A stretch of DNA of 64,000 nucleotides from CAZGHS01 sp964525495 (GTDB lineage: Bacteria; Patescibacteriota; Microgenomatia; JALYQM01), in assembly GCA_964525495.1 (NCBI GenBank), contig CAZGHS010000001.1, positions 62,001 through 126,000 of the forward strand. Reading direction: 5' to 3'. Each line of letters starts with the position of its first letter. Positions within the stretch are counted from its first letter, which is position 1. Below, piece after piece: positions 27,990 to 38,500 of this stretch. Position numbers and translations under genes: made by a program. Below the pieces are notes generated by a model. That model ran no database searches. It was not told the origin of the DNA and saw only the letters and a list, made by a program, of their open reading frames with translations.

Positions 27990-29042
27990 ATGCTTATCAG
28001 AGAAATAATTCTTAACGAAAAAGATCGATACAACTCCGCAGTCAAACATGTAGTCCAATCCTGGGCTTGGGGTGATGCCAAAGAAGAAACAGGCAGCAAA
28101 CCATACCGCTACGGTTTTTTTGAAGGAACTAGTTTACTCGACGGATTCCAGCTGACACTGCACAAACTTCCAGCACCTCTCGAAGGTCAAACTATCGCAC
28201 ATTTAGGACGATGTACTCTCCCAACACCAGAAATGATGCAAGCACTCCAACAATTTGGTCAACAAAACAAATGTATTTTCATCAAAATAGAACCAAATAT
28301 TTACGGTCCTTCCGACAATGCTGATGTGCAAAAGTATCTCGTCGAAGGACGAGAACATCTTCTTAAAATGCCGAACTTAAACGTAGTATATGGCAAAGAA
28401 ATGTTTCCTAAATACAACTTTCTTTTAGACATATCCCGTCCTGAAGATCAAATCTTAGCCAACATGCACGAAAAAACCAGGTATAACATCGGACTCGCAC
28501 AACGAAAAGGCGTCAAAGTAGTCGAGAAAAACGATGAAGAAGGATTCAAAATATATCTCCAAATATATTTTGAAACAGTTAAACGTCAAGGCTACTACGG
28601 ACACGACGAGGCATACCATCGAAACATTTGGGAAACCATGAAAGCCAACGACATGGCACATATCCTCATCGCATATTTCGAAGACACTCCCGTCACAGCT
28701 TGGATGTTACTCAATTTCAATGGTGTACTCTATTATCCATACGGCGGATCACGCCTACAATTCCGAAACGTCATGGCATCTAATCTCGTCGCATGGGAAG
28801 CAATCCAACTCGGCAAACGCCTCAATCTCTCACTCTTCGATATGTGGGGAGCAATGGGTCCAACACCAGATACAACTGATCCATGGTACGGATTCCACAA
28901 ATTCAAAAGCGGATACGGACCACAACACGTCGAGTATTTAGGCACATTCGATCTTATAATAAACCCACAATCATACAAAAATTACCTGTTCCTAGATAAG
29001 TGGCGAACAAAGTGGCTCAAGTTTAAATCACAGTTTAGATAA
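27990..29042 (+). CDS. FemAB-family peptidyltransferase
   Basis: 350 residues from the second ATG (27990). The first ATG at 27981 overlaps the -10 TACAAT (27977-27982, with TG at 27974), which is 7 nt from 27990. The protein has the tandem GNAT fold of FemX/FemA: WAWGDAKEETG near the N-terminus and the family block LDISRPEDQILANMHEKTRYNI near residue 150. Members add amino acids from aminoacyl-tRNA to lipid II, forming the peptidoglycan cross-bridge. This implies a wall with branched stem peptides. Confidence 0.85.
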   Translation: MLIREIILNEKDRYNSAVKHVVQSWAWGDAKEETGSKPYRYGFFEGTSLLDGFQLTLHKLPAPLEGQTIAHLGRCTLPTPEMMQALQQFGQQNKCIFIKIEPNIYGPSDNADVQKYLVEGREHLLKMPNLNVVYGKEMFPKYNFLLDISRPEDQILANMHEKTRYNIGLAQRKGVKVVEKNDEEGFKIYLQIYFETVKRQGYYGHDEAYHRNIWETMKANDMAHILIAYFEDTPVTAWMLLNFNGVLYYPYGGSRLQFRNVMASNLVAWEAIQLGKRLNLSLFDMWGAMGPTPDTTDPWYGFHKFKSGYGPQHVEYLGTFDLIINPQSYKNYLFLDKWRTKWLKFKSQFR

Positions 29043-29050
29043 AATACCTG

Positions 29051-29080
29051 TTGACATCAGTTATTCAATTCGCCAATAAT
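29051..29080 (+). promoter_or_regulatory. Promoter TTGACA-N18-AATAAT for a leaderless gene
   Basis: A consensus -35 TTGACA at 29051-29056, 18-bp spacer and AATAAT at 29075-29080, then exactly 6 nt to ATG 29087. The TTG of the -35 could be taken as a start codon of a longer frame, which is therefore rejected. Confidence 0.7.
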
Positions 29081-29086
29081 AGTTAC

Positions 29087-29371
29087 ATGGCAAAACAAAA
29101 CAACAAATCACATCAATTAGTTCGTTCTAATGAAAGACTCTTAGGACTCGGTATGTTCAGCGTCGCACTCTTACTTGGTGTACTCGGATTAGCAAACTAT
29201 ACGGGAGCCCTGTCTCAGTCGACAAACACACAATTAGGTGAACGAACAATCAAAATTGAAGATGTAGACGTCAGTAATGCACTACGCGACGTAGATAGCT
29301 CATACGCATCAGAAGCAACTGCAAGTAACTACATGCAGGATATGCCTATGGATTCGATGCCTGGTTATTAA
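29087..29371 (+). CDS. Small single-pass membrane protein
   Basis: 94 residues from ATG 29087, not recognised. A basic, polar N-terminus of about 20 residues, one membrane helix (LGMFSVALLLGVLGLANY), then an acidic outer tail containing two DV-rich segments and four methionines near the end. Strong promoter and leaderless start. Its 3' end overlaps rmuC by 26 bases. Confidence 0.65.
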   Translation: MAKQNNKSHQLVRSNERLLGLGMFSVALLLGVLGLANYTGALSQSTNTQLGERTIKIEDVDVSNALRDVDSSYASEATASNYMQDMPMDSMPGY

Positions 29372-30353
29372 TTTTCTCTTCAATTCTCAAAAACCCGTGT
29401 AGTTTACCTTCTACCGACTGATATCTCTGTGAAGCATCTTCAAACGCGTTACGTGCATTTACTAAGTGTTTAACACCCAAAGTATACTGCTCACCAAACT
29501 TCCGAAACTCTTGCTCCAATCCACGGAAATTTCGCATCAACTCTCGTGCTTGCTCCTCTACCTTACGTCCTTCAAGCGAAAGCAGTATCACCCGTAAATA
29601 CGCATAGAATACTGAAGGGCTCACCACTACAACTTGTTTCAGATGTGAATACGTCAGCAACTCATCGTAGTGACACATGATCTCATAATATATTGACTCC
29701 GAAGGAACATACATCATCGCGTAATCCAACGACTCAGCAGGTAATATATATTTAGTTGAAATCGCATCAATATGCTTCTTCACATCGCGCACAAATTCAC
29801 GACGAGCAGTCTCTCTCTCAGCATCAGTCGGAGCAGCATGCATCTTCTTAAAATTCTCAAAAGGAAACTTCGAATCAATACACAAAATCCCTTGATCAGT
29901 CCGAATCACCGCATCCACGATCGACCCATTCGCAAAAGCATATTGCAACGAAAAACTACTCTGCGGCAGATACTGCCGCAATAAGTCCTTTAATACAAAC
30001 TCTCCAATGTTTCCGCGCAGTTTTGGTGACTTCAACAAGTCCCCAATATCTCGCATACTTCGACCGATCTCACTCATCTCCCCAATCCGTTGCCCCACAA
30101 ACCCGAGCATCTCACCTGTTTTATCCAAACGTGCAGTCACCTGTTCATTAGTCTGACGCAATCCTCGCTCCAACACGTCAGCATTACGATCAAGTCGCTG
30201 CTGCATCTGTTCCATCCAGCGAGACATCACATCCATCGATTGCTGCACATTACTAGGCTGACTCAAACTCCCCAGTTTCTGATATAGTAGAAACATTAAA
30301 ACAGCAACTAAAATAATAAATATAAATAGAATAATTATTAAAACTAGCTCCAT
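29346..30353 (-). CDS. rmuC: RmuC-family DNA recombination protein
   Basis: 335 residues. An N-terminal membrane helix (2-22), a coiled coil (about 30-95) and the conserved RmuC core (LRGNIGEFVLKDLLRQYLP, then VDAVIRTDQGILCIDSKFPFENF), a PD-(D/E)XK-like region. E. coli RmuC limits inversion at short inverted repeats; a nuclease role is inferred. ATG at 30353 is directly back-to-back with that of the divergent gene (CATATG). Confidence 0.9.
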   Translation of the reverse strand: MELVLIIILFIFIILVAVLMFLLYQKLGSLSQPSNVQQSMDVMSRWMEQMQQRLDRNADVLERGLRQTNEQVTARLDKTGEMLGFVGQRIGEMSEIGRSMRDIGDLLKSPKLRGNIGEFVLKDLLRQYLPQSSFSLQYAFANGSIVDAVIRTDQGILCIDSKFPFENFKKMHAAPTDAERETARREFVRDVKKHIDAISTKYILPAESLDYAMMYVPSESIYYEIMCHYDELLTYSHLKQVVVVSPSVFYAYLRVILLSLEGRKVEEQARELMRNFRGLEQEFRKFGEQYTLGVKHLVNARNAFEDASQRYQSVEGKLHGFLRIEEKINNQASNP

Positions 30354-30755
30354 ATGGATATCCCTAAAGAAATATTAGTTGTCCCATTAAAAGAAAAAAT
30401 ACCATTAATAAAAGACAAGAAAAAAGCGTTAAAAATTGTTGGATCGTTAGTGAGTTTAGCTGCATTTCTTATCTATTTGTACTACTACCCCGCACCTAAA
30501 GAATTCTCATTTCAAAACGCGCTTCCCATCGGCATCATGCTCGCACTCATCTTTATAACAACCGTGCTCACTTCGTATATTTTTCTACCGTTTCGTAAAG
30601 CAATTCTGATCGGAGCAATCGCCCTCGCTACAGTTATAACGAACAAATCCCGAATAATAACTATAATAACATACGCAATTGCTTTCCCGCTGCTCTTTAT
30701 AAACCTACAAAACAGACAGAATCACCCCACACCCTTGCCAAAAAAGCCTCAGTAA
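30354..30755 (+). CDS. Small polytopic membrane protein
   Basis: 133 residues, not recognised. A basic cytosolic start (about 1-27), then about four hydrophobic segments and a short basic tail (NRQNHPTPLPKKPQ). Its ATG touches the divergent rmuC start codon. It lies 19 bp ahead of metG but metG has its own promoter. Confidence 0.65.
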   Translation: MDIPKEILVVPLKEKIPLIKDKKKALKIVGSLVSLAAFLIYLYYYPAPKEFSFQNALPIGIMLALIFITTVLTSYIFLPFRKAILIGAIALATVITNKSRIITIITYAIAFPLLFINLQNRQNHPTPLPKKPQ

Positions 30756-30774
30756 GAATATAATCCAAGCATAA

Positions 30775-32376
30775 ATGGACAAAAAGAAATTCTACATCAC
30801 CACCAGTATTCCCTATGTCAACGCAGCGCCGCATCTCGGACACTCCATGGAGTTCGTACAAGCTGATGCTCTTGCTAGATACAACCGTATCATGGGAAAC
30901 GACACCTACTTCCTCTCTGGAAGTGACGACAACTCCCTTACAAACGTACTAGCCGCCGAAAAAGCAGGTAAAACAGTCCAAGATCTCGTATCTGAAAACT
31001 CTGAAAAATTCGCTGAGTTAAAAAGCATTTTAAATATTTCCTACGACCAATTCATCAAAACAGCAACTCCCTACCACTTTAAGGGAGCTCAAGCGCTTTG
31101 GAAAGCATGCAAAAAAGAAGATCTATACAAAAAGCTATACAAAGGACTTTACTGTCCTCGTTGTGAACAATTCTATTCACCAGAAGAACTGGTGGATGGC
31201 AAACTCTGTCCAGACCACAAAATCCAAGTAGATGAAGTCGAGGAAGAAAACTGGTTCTTTAAACTGTCTAATTATCAAGAAACTTTAGCTGACCTCATAA
31301 CATCCGATGAACTGAAGATCTACCCCGAGTCACGCAAAAACGAAATGCTCTCGTTCATCAAACAAGGCCTCCAAGACTTCTCTATCTCCCGATCTATAGC
31401 TCGTGCAAAAGGTTGGGGCGTACCTGTCCCTGATGACGATACTCAGATCATGTACGTCTGGTTCGACGCTCTCGCAAACTACATCACCGCACTCGGGTAC
31501 GGCCAAGAAGACGATACCAAGTTCAAACAATATTGGCCAGCTGACGTCCATTGCATCGGCAAAGGCATCAACCGTTTCCACACTATCTATTGGCCAGCCA
31601 TGCTCCTCTCAGCAGGCTTACCAACGCCAAAATCGGTAATAGTACATGGATATATCACTGTAAATGGCGAAAAAATGAGTAAATCGCTCGGAAATGTCTT
31701 AAATCCAAAAGATGTCGTAGAAAAATATGGACTCGATCCTGTCAGATATTACCTTTTGAGAGAAATCCCTACTTATTCTGACGGAGATTTTTCAGACAGT
31801 CGTATGCTCGAGCTCTACAACGCCGACTTAGCAAATGGGCTCGGAAACCTCGTATCTCGTACCCACGCAATGATCAAAAAATATAACGACGGCAAAATAC
31901 CTGCACTTCCTGTAGGAAGTTTGGCCAAACAACTAGCAGATCCAGTCGACGAGGCAATCCGTCAACTCGCACTCACCAGCATCCAAAACGACCCATCCAC
32001 ATCCGAATACACCAAGTTGATCGAACAACGCGAACTCAGCAAGGCAGCTGAACACCTCTGGACTCAGATCAAACAATGCGACCAACTCATAAACATCACT
32101 GAACCTTGGAAATTAGCCAAAGAAGAAAGGCTCGAAAAAGTCAACGAAATCCTCTACTGGCTTGCTCAAACTATCCATAATATAGCCTGGGAAATCTACC
32201 CATTCCTCCCAGAAACAGCCGTAAAGATCGCCAAAGCATATAATATAGAGAAACTCCTCGACGAACAGCCTAATATGTTCCACGGCATCCACGAATGGCA
32301 GGAAGAAGTTGAGCTCGGAGAGCTCGAACAACTCTTCCCTCGCCTCGAAACAAGCTCAGATCCAAAGGCAAAATAA
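30775..32376 (+). CDS. metG: Methionyl-tRNA synthetase
   Basis: 533 residues, the short form without the C-terminal EMAP-like tRNA-binding domain. The class I signatures are HLGH (20-23) and KMSKS (300-304). A zinc-knuckle segment CPRCEQFYSPEEL lies near 127 with a later CPDH. The anticodon-binding helical domain covers about 360-520. It charges elongator and initiator tRNA with methionine. TATAAT lies 10 nt before the ATG, leaving a leader of only a few bases. Confidence 0.96.
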   Translation: MDKKKFYITTSIPYVNAAPHLGHSMEFVQADALARYNRIMGNDTYFLSGSDDNSLTNVLAAEKAGKTVQDLVSENSEKFAELKSILNISYDQFIKTATPYHFKGAQALWKACKKEDLYKKLYKGLYCPRCEQFYSPEELVDGKLCPDHKIQVDEVEEENWFFKLSNYQETLADLITSDELKIYPESRKNEMLSFIKQGLQDFSISRSIARAKGWGVPVPDDDTQIMYVWFDALANYITALGYGQEDDTKFKQYWPADVHCIGKGINRFHTIYWPAMLLSAGLPTPKSVIVHGYITVNGEKMSKSLGNVLNPKDVVEKYGLDPVRYYLLREIPTYSDGDFSDSRMLELYNADLANGLGNLVSRTHAMIKKYNDGKIPALPVGSLAKQLADPVDEAIRQLALTSIQNDPSTSEYTKLIEQRELSKAAEHLWTQIKQCDQLINITEPWKLAKEERLEKVNEILYWLAQTIHNIAWEIYPFLPETAVKIAKAYNIEKLLDEQPNMFHGIHEWQEEVELGELEQLFPRLETSSDPKAK

Positions 32377-32420
32377 GTCTTCAAATTGCTAAAAAAGCCT
32401 ATAAGTGATATAATCCGCCC

Positions 32421-33473
32421 ATGGATATTTCCAAGCTCAAACAGCTTGAGCTCGTTTTAGTTACCTGTTATAAAAATCCCGATCTTGATGGATATGCTTC
32501 AGCTTATGCCTATGCTGAATATCTCCAAAAAAGAGGGGTTAAAGCCGTTGCGGCAATTTCAGGCAAAATAAACGACGAAACCTCATATATTGTCAAAAAA
32601 CACAAAATTGAAGAGCTTCCTTCAGCTCGAAAATTCATCGAAAAGGCCGACGCAATCATCCTCGTAGACGCATCTGACACTATTGGTATCGATGAAGACA
32701 TCAAACCTGCAAAAGTAATTCAGATCATCGACCATCGCACACACAACGACATTGACTCATTCAAAAAGGCTGAAGTACTCATCGAAACCATAGGTGCTAC
32801 TTCAACCCTCATAGCTGAGTTCTTTATCGAAACAAACACCCCAATGAGCCCAGAATCAACAGTTTTACTCTATGCGGGTATCATGTCAAACACAGTGAAC
32901 CTCCGTGCTAAAGTAACTGCAAACAGAGATAAACGCACAGCAATGTGGCTCACAACCAAGTATGAGTTCCCTACAGACTTCATAGAAAAGATGTTTAAGG
33001 CTAAATCCGCTCACAAAGACAAAACAGTATACGAAATTCTCGAAGAGCACCTCGCCACGTTCAAGTTTCACCGAGCTCGTGTAGCAATAATAGTAGTCGA
33101 AATGAACGAAGCAGAGAAATTTGTAGCTAAAAACATCGACGATATTCTCAAGGGTCTCCGTAGACTCGAGAAAAAGTACGAGGTTCACCATATTTTCTTA
33201 AAGGTTATCGACCTCGGTAACCCTCACCATTTCTTTGTAGCCGAAGAGCTCGAAACCCAGAAAATGCTTATCAAAAGCTTCCAAGTTGAGTTCGAAGACA
33301 ATATTGCCTTCACAACTCATATGTTACTCAAAAAAGAGATGACTCCAGTACTCAGGCACCATTTTGAGGGTAAAGAATTCGACCTCGCAGCAGTTCGACC
33401 AAAAGACTTCAACCACTTCACTCGTCACCATGACGAAGAAGAAGAGGAAATGTCAGAACCAGCAGTTCTCTAA
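32421..33473 (+). CDS. DHH/DHHA1-family phosphoesterase (NrnA-like)
   Basis: 350 residues. DHH-family motifs include NPDLDGYASAYAYAEYL (motif I/II region), ILVDASD and IIDHRTHND (the DHH motif reads DHR). Metal-binding Asp and His residues are retained. The C-terminal part departs from the DHHA1 GGGH motif. The family includes nanoRNases/pAp phosphatases and exopolyphosphatase-like enzymes. The start is a textbook leaderless site: TG-A-TATAAT, 6 nt, ATG. Confidence 0.8.
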   Translation: MDISKLKQLELVLVTCYKNPDLDGYASAYAYAEYLQKRGVKAVAAISGKINDETSYIVKKHKIEELPSARKFIEKADAIILVDASDTIGIDEDIKPAKVIQIIDHRTHNDIDSFKKAEVLIETIGATSTLIAEFFIETNTPMSPESTVLLYAGIMSNTVNLRAKVTANRDKRTAMWLTTKYEFPTDFIEKMFKAKSAHKDKTVYEILEEHLATFKFHRARVAIIVVEMNEAEKFVAKNIDDILKGLRRLEKKYEVHHIFLKVIDLGNPHHFFVAEELETQKMLIKSFQVEFEDNIAFTTHMLLKKEMTPVLRHHFEGKEFDLAAVRPKDFNHFTRHHDEEEEEMSEPAVL

Positions 33474-33486
33474 ACACCCCATAGTA

Positions 33487-33682
33487 TTGCAAAATAAGCT
33501 TATTTATAATATAATAACGTATCTTTTCTGCGGCTGCTAAGGCCAAAAGCAAAGACTCATGTTCTTTAACAGCCAAGCCAAATTAGTTTATCCAATAGTA
33601 GATAGTGAGCTTGTGATGATGCCATCCCGTCATCAGATGCTCACTATCTAATGAATAATAATGCTACAGAAGGAGTAACGAA
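33487..33682 (+). promoter_or_regulatory. Promoter and structured 5' leader of the stalk-protein pair
   Basis: TTGCAA (33487-33492), a 17-bp spacer and TATAAT (33510-33515) give a start near 33522 and a leader of about 160 nt. A first stem pairs GGCTG (33532-33536) with CAGCC (33570-33574) and AAAGA with TCTTT inside it. A second, strong hairpin pairs 33599-33610 with 33639-33650 (12 bp), with an inner GATGA/TCATC. No T-run follows, so it is not a terminator. AGGAG is 7 nt before the GTG start. Confidence 0.65.
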
Positions 33683-34381
33683 GTGAAACCCTCAGTCGCA
33701 ACGCCCAAAACCCGCCTGAAGATCCAGGTCATCTCGTTCTTACTTATTATACTTATGATCGGAGGCGCACTGAGCTTTGTTGTTGGCATAATATACATTT
33801 TCCAAGATTATCAAAACCCAACGCCTACAGTTCAAACATGGCCAACACTTGCGCAGACGACAACAATTCCAACAGAGCTACCTGAAACACCAACACCTGA
33901 CCTCCCTCCAGAGTTACCAACTGCAACTGTCGACTATACGGTGTTAATTCAGGCAACTAACATCCCTGAACCAACACCAACGCAGACAGAGACAACAATT
34001 CCAACTACTCCGCCGGAACCAACGTCTATCATAGAGACTGATCCAACAGTCATACCGGTCGACGCACCTGAGCAGTTCATGCCTGATGTTTTGAGCTTCT
34101 GCATAAATGGTGAGGACTGTTTGTTCGGTTCTCCGGCTGTCGATCAATTGGGAAATACTATAGCAGATGGAACAACACTTGTTGTTACCATCGACGATCC
34201 GCTGTTCGAATTTCAATACAACAAAAGGAGACAAGTAGGTCCAACTTTCACTGTAAAGGATAACAAGATAGAAATCCGCCTCATAACCAACGAATCTGTA
34301 GGTCAGCACACATTTCGCGTATCAACACCAACGCAACAAGACGTTGCGATATTCCATATCGACATTGCAGATCCACAATAA
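33683..34381 (+). CDS. Membrane-anchored Pro/Thr-stalk protein with C-terminal beta domain
   Basis: 232 residues, GTG start chosen because AGGAG lies 7 nt upstream. Residues 16-36 form one membrane helix; 45-130 are Pro/Thr/Glu-rich, a likely wall-spanning stalk. The C-terminal 100 residues contain FCINGEDCLFG (a close cysteine pair) and alternating strands including DGTTLVVTIDDP and ESVGQHTFRV, an Ig-like sandwich by pattern. The next gene is a paralogue sharing DGTxLxxTIDDP and RQxG. Function unknown; a surface adhesin or binding module is a fair guess. Confidence 0.7.
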   Translation: MKPSVATPKTRLKIQVISFLLIILMIGGALSFVVGIIYIFQDYQNPTPTVQTWPTLAQTTTIPTELPETPTPDLPPELPTATVDYTVLIQATNIPEPTPTQTETTIPTTPPEPTSIIETDPTVIPVDAPEQFMPDVLSFCINGEDCLFGSPAVDQLGNTIADGTTLVVTIDDPLFEFQYNKRRQVGPTFTVKDNKIEIRLITNESVGQHTFRVSTPTQQDVAIFHIDIADPQ

Positions 34382-34393
34382 TAGGAGCCCACA

Positions 34394-34924
34394 ATGCGAC
34401 GCGCACTACTAATACTACTCTCACTCGTAACTGGCACTCTTGCACTCAGCTGCCTCTTCGCCAACATATTTCTTCGACCACAAATCGAGAATCTTTGGGA
34501 TCCTCCTTTTGTCATCCAGCCCACAACGCAAGTCACTCAACCAACAACCAAGGGCGCGGCGCCTCAGTCCACATTGCCAGCAATTACACCCTACACAAGG
34601 GAACCCACTATCGTCCCCACGGCATTGCCCACAGTGATCCCGACACTTACAACAAGACAAACTCGGAACTGCAACAAGTTCGAACAGTGTCGATTAACAG
34701 GATCTGCAGGCAACTATGAGGACGGAACTGACCTAACTTTCACGATCGACGATCCGAAATATCCAGATCGAGGACGCCAAATCGGATCAGCCGAGATTCT
34801 AAACAATGGATTTTTTATCGACTTATACTTAGATGAAGAGGTCGGAAGCCGACGCATCAAGGTATTTGCAGCCGATGAGGAGCAGCCATTCGATGAGTTT
34901 AGCATCGAGCTAGCTCCAAATTAA
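34394..34924 (+). CDS. Paralogous membrane-anchored stalk protein
   Basis: 176 residues, 12 bp after its paralogue, with TAGGAG 7 nt before the ATG. One N-terminal hydrophobic helix (5-29), a Thr/Pro-rich linker (about 38-88), and a C-terminal domain with NCNKFEQCRLTG (again two cysteines a few residues apart), DGTDLTFTIDDP, RQIG and EEVGSRRIKVFA. The order and spacing match the preceding protein, so the pair arose by duplication. The two are probably made from one mRNA and act together on the cell surface. Confidence 0.7.
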   Translation: MRRALLILLSLVTGTLALSCLFANIFLRPQIENLWDPPFVIQPTTQVTQPTTKGAAPQSTLPAITPYTREPTIVPTALPTVIPTLTTRQTRNCNKFEQCRLTGSAGNYEDGTDLTFTIDDPKYPDRGRQIGSAEILNNGFFIDLYLDEEVGSRRIKVFAADEEQPFDEFSIELAPN

Positions 34925-34940
34925 GAGATGTAACAAAAAA

Positions 34941-35052
34941 GGAGAAAGGATAGACTAAGAACAGACGACACAAGACATCAGTTATTTCACAGTAATGTGT
35001 TAATGACAAAATGTTGAAATGTTTTCTGTGGCTTGGCTTCTATCCTTTTTCC
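34941..35052 (+). ncRNA. 112-nt rod-like hairpin after the stalk-protein operon
   Basis: GGAGAAAGGATAGA (34941-34954) pairs with TCTATCCTTTTTCC (35039-35052) with one mismatch. Inside, AAG/CTT and ACAGA (34961-34965)/TCTGT (35025-35029) continue the rod. It begins 16 nt after the stop. It may end transcription (T5 lies in the 3' arm) or protect the mRNA 3' end. Confidence 0.55.
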
Positions 35053-35090
35053 CTCTTCATTGATCAAATCCCCTATAGTACAGTTAATAT

Positions 35091-35522
35091 ATGGAACAAA
35101 ACCTCGGCTACGGAATGGCAAATATAAATCAAGCCATATACAGCGTAATAACCTTAATATCCAACTTACTATTAGCTATAACTGTAATCTCACTACTTAT
35201 CACAATAACTATAAACTTTAAAAAACAAGGTTTTTGGAAGTCATTAATAAAAGCCTCACTTATAAATGGTATTGCTAACCTACTTGTCGTATTTATAGGA
35301 TGTGCTTTAGCAATTTATCTAGCCCAATCAGTACATCCATCATTCAATCTATTAATACTAGTAATGCTCTTCATTGCTCCTATGATTACGGCAACAATAC
35401 TTAACAAAAAGTTTATAAAAGAACCTTCTCCTTTTGGCTTTGACATAGCAACAGCGTTTTTAGTATACGCTCCGTTACTTGTCTTTATTTATAATGCAAT
35501 ATTTGGACAAACGATTTACTAG
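35091..35522 (+). CDS. Small polytopic membrane protein
   Basis: 143 residues, not recognised. Four hydrophobic segments (about 12-38, 53-75, 82-105, 118-140) separated by short polar loops, one containing FKKQGFWKSLIK. TATAGT is 11 nt before the ATG. It is convergent with the helicase gene, whose stop lies 3 bp away. Confidence 0.6.
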   Translation: MEQNLGYGMANINQAIYSVITLISNLLLAITVISLLITITINFKKQGFWKSLIKASLINGIANLLVVFIGCALAIYLAQSVHPSFNLLILVMLFIAPMITATILNKKFIKEPSPFGFDIATAFLVYAPLLVFIYNAIFGQTIY

Positions 35523-35525
35523 CTA

Positions 35526-38500
35526 CTAAAACCCTTCCCCATCCCCAACCTTCAAAATATTCTTACAATACGCACACTCACCTATCGGATCCAAACACTT
35601 AAAATTCAATTCCTGTAGCTGTTTCCACATCTCTTTAATCTGCTCAGACACCACTGCCATATCTTCATCGCTTATCGTCAATTCCACACTCTCAAAATTT
35701 CCATCCTTACCCGGTTCTATAAACTCCACAATTCCACGCTCCATCACATACCCAAACCGCTTAGACATCTTCGTCAGCATCTTATAAAACACCACTTGCC
35801 GCCAGGTATCCCCGTCATACGCAACACGCTTCACCCCTCGTGTCGCATCTCCTGTTTTAAAATCATACACCACACATCTCCTCGAAACATCGTCGATAAA
35901 CTCAATCATATCCATCTTTCCAGTCAGTCGAATATCATCCAACACAATCCCGTGATAACTGAAATCTGTCTCGATCTTCACATTCTGAGGCAAATTATCT
36001 ATACGATACGCATAATATTTAGGCAAAAACTGTCGACCTCGCTCCACAGCATCTGCATACGCAGCTCCAGTCAACCAACTTCGTTCAAGCTGTTTCACAT
36101 ATATTTCAACTAATTCGTCTGATGTAATCACTGCACCATGCACATTGCTTTCAAACAGTGCTTCTACGGCCTTGTGAGCCGCACTACCGACCACCAGCGC
36201 AGTATCTGGAACAATCGGTGCTCGAATAAAATATTGGTAATAAAACATGCGTGGGCACTTACGATAGGCATTCAAATGCGAAGCACTCAGAGCGTAGTCC
36301 TTCAGCCGCTGTCTCAAATATACCTGCGTCTCCTCATCATACGATTCAGGTCGTTTCAATCCCACCACTCGCATCGTCATCTGCTCTCGCTGCGCAGTAT
36401 CATCCAGCACCATATCTTGTCGCTCGATCAAATCCGCACCCAATTCAGATACAAACTGCGACACGATCTGTTGCTTTCCATCGCCATCAGCACGCGAATA
36501 CGTCACAAACAATTCACTTTTTGCCCGAGTGATAGCAACATAAAAAAGCCTACGAGCCTCTTCTTCCTGCAGACGTGCAGCCACTCCCAAATCATTAGTA
36601 AACAAGTTCAAAGGCAAACCCAACCGATCTATCCGTACAGCTTTCTCCCATTTTCGCTCAATCGCATTGATAACAAACACATACTGATACTCCAAACCCT
36701 TAGACTTATGCACAGTAGTCAAAGAAACCCGCCCAATCTGTGCTCCTTGTTCACCCAACGGCAACGCAATATTGTGTTCCAACATTTCAACTACAGTATC
36801 GACCAAAGTATCAAACATGATCGTGCGGTCAGACTGGATCGCTCGTCCAAACTCTCCGACCAAAGCACCCAGTGCGCGCAAATTATCTAGTTCGTTCTCA
36901 CCTCTATCTCGACACTGATCTAATATTCCGCTACTTCCCACAATATCGCTTACTAACTCCATAGGACTCGTCCGTCCTGCCAAATCTCGCCAACGCAAAA
37001 TATTATTGTAAAGAGCAGAACAAGAAATTGTATCCACTACTCCAGCTTCCTGCAGTTTTCCAATATCTCCCAACAAATCAAAATACTGAATACGATCTCG
37101 AGGCTTCGACAACACATATTTATTCATCCGCAAAAACTCAATCGCCTCAATTCCAGCAGTAGCCGACTCCAACAAAAAGAAAAAATTCTCATTATCATAA
37201 GGATTTTTTATCGCCATCAGAAGTCTCAAAAACTGCGCCACGATGACATTTTCAAACGCGTTCTCATTCCGCGACAATGCAAATGGAATATGCAGTTGCT
37301 TAATATATGGCAGCATTTGAATCAACTCATTATTTGTCTTAGCTAACACAGCTATCTCATGAGCGTCCACACCTTCATCAAGCAACTGTTTAATTTTTCT
37401 CGCGATCCAATACTGCTCCGAGTTAGCATTATCAAACGACAAAACCTGAATAGGTTTTTCACCTAGCTTTAGTCCTGGCTCCAGCAATTTTGTCACATTT
37501 GGGATAGCCACAGCCGCACGAAATTGATTATTCTGAATCAACAAGTCTGCCGCGCGCAAGATAGTAGGTTGACTGCGATAATTATGTGACAAGGAGACAA
37601 TTTTTATAGAGTCCGCATATTGGTTCGCAAACCCTACAACGTTTTCCAAAGAAGCGCCTTGGAAACGAAAAATCGACTGGTCATCATCTCCCACCACAAA
37701 CACATTCGGTGAATCAACTTCCACACCAAACACATCCACCAACTTATTCTGCGCAGTATTCGTATCCTGATACTCATCTACCAGCACATACTGATACCGT
37801 TCCTGAAAATCTCGCCGCACATTCTCATCATTCACCATCAGGTCGAGCACATTATTAATCATGTCCTCAAAATCATATCGACCATTCTCATGCAGAACCT
37901 TCAAATATTGTCGATACACATCCACCATCGCTCGTTGTTGATCCAATTTCCCCGACACCTGATTTCCAAATCGCTTCATCTCCTCTTTCAATTTCGAATA
38001 GCTCACTTTTCCACTCTTCGTCGGCGTCATCATCGCTAGTTCTCGAGCCCGCAGCAACAACAACCCCGCGCTTTTATACAGATAATCACTTCCCTCTGCA
38101 GCTTTACCCAAAACAACGAGTTCACTTGCAAATCCATCGAGCAATGCATCATTTATTTGCGTCGCATGCGTGGTAATAAGCGATTCAAAAACATCCTTCG
38201 TTGCGTCGGCAAACTTTTCCTGTTCATCAATAAAATATTCCAGCCGCTCAGGGGTAACACCTTCACGTTTCAATTCACTTATTCGTGAAGAAATATCTCG
38301 CAAATACAACAATGGATTATTCTGATGCTTCAAAGGATTCCCATACTCCAGATTCTCAAGCATCCCAGACAAAAACCGCACACGTTCCAATTCAGTCAAA
38401 GGCAAAAGCTCTGCAGTTTTAATAAACTTCTCAGGATAATCAGACATCACTTCATTTGAAAAACTGTGAAACGTCGCAACCTTCGCACCATACCCTTCAC

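Noticed and set aside
29051..29086. TTG as an upstream start for the small membrane protein
   Set aside because: This TTG is the first half of a consensus -35 TTGACA; the -10 and 6-nt spacing point to ATG 29087.
33559..33651. 30-codon leader peptide frame across the 12-bp hairpin
   Set aside because: No SD, and no run of regulatory codons to suggest attenuation; kept only as a possibility.
36138..36890. 250-codon plus-strand frame inside the helicase-nuclease gene
   Set aside because: Antisense shadow of a clear UvrD-family gene; sequence is low in family-like features and has no promoter or SD.
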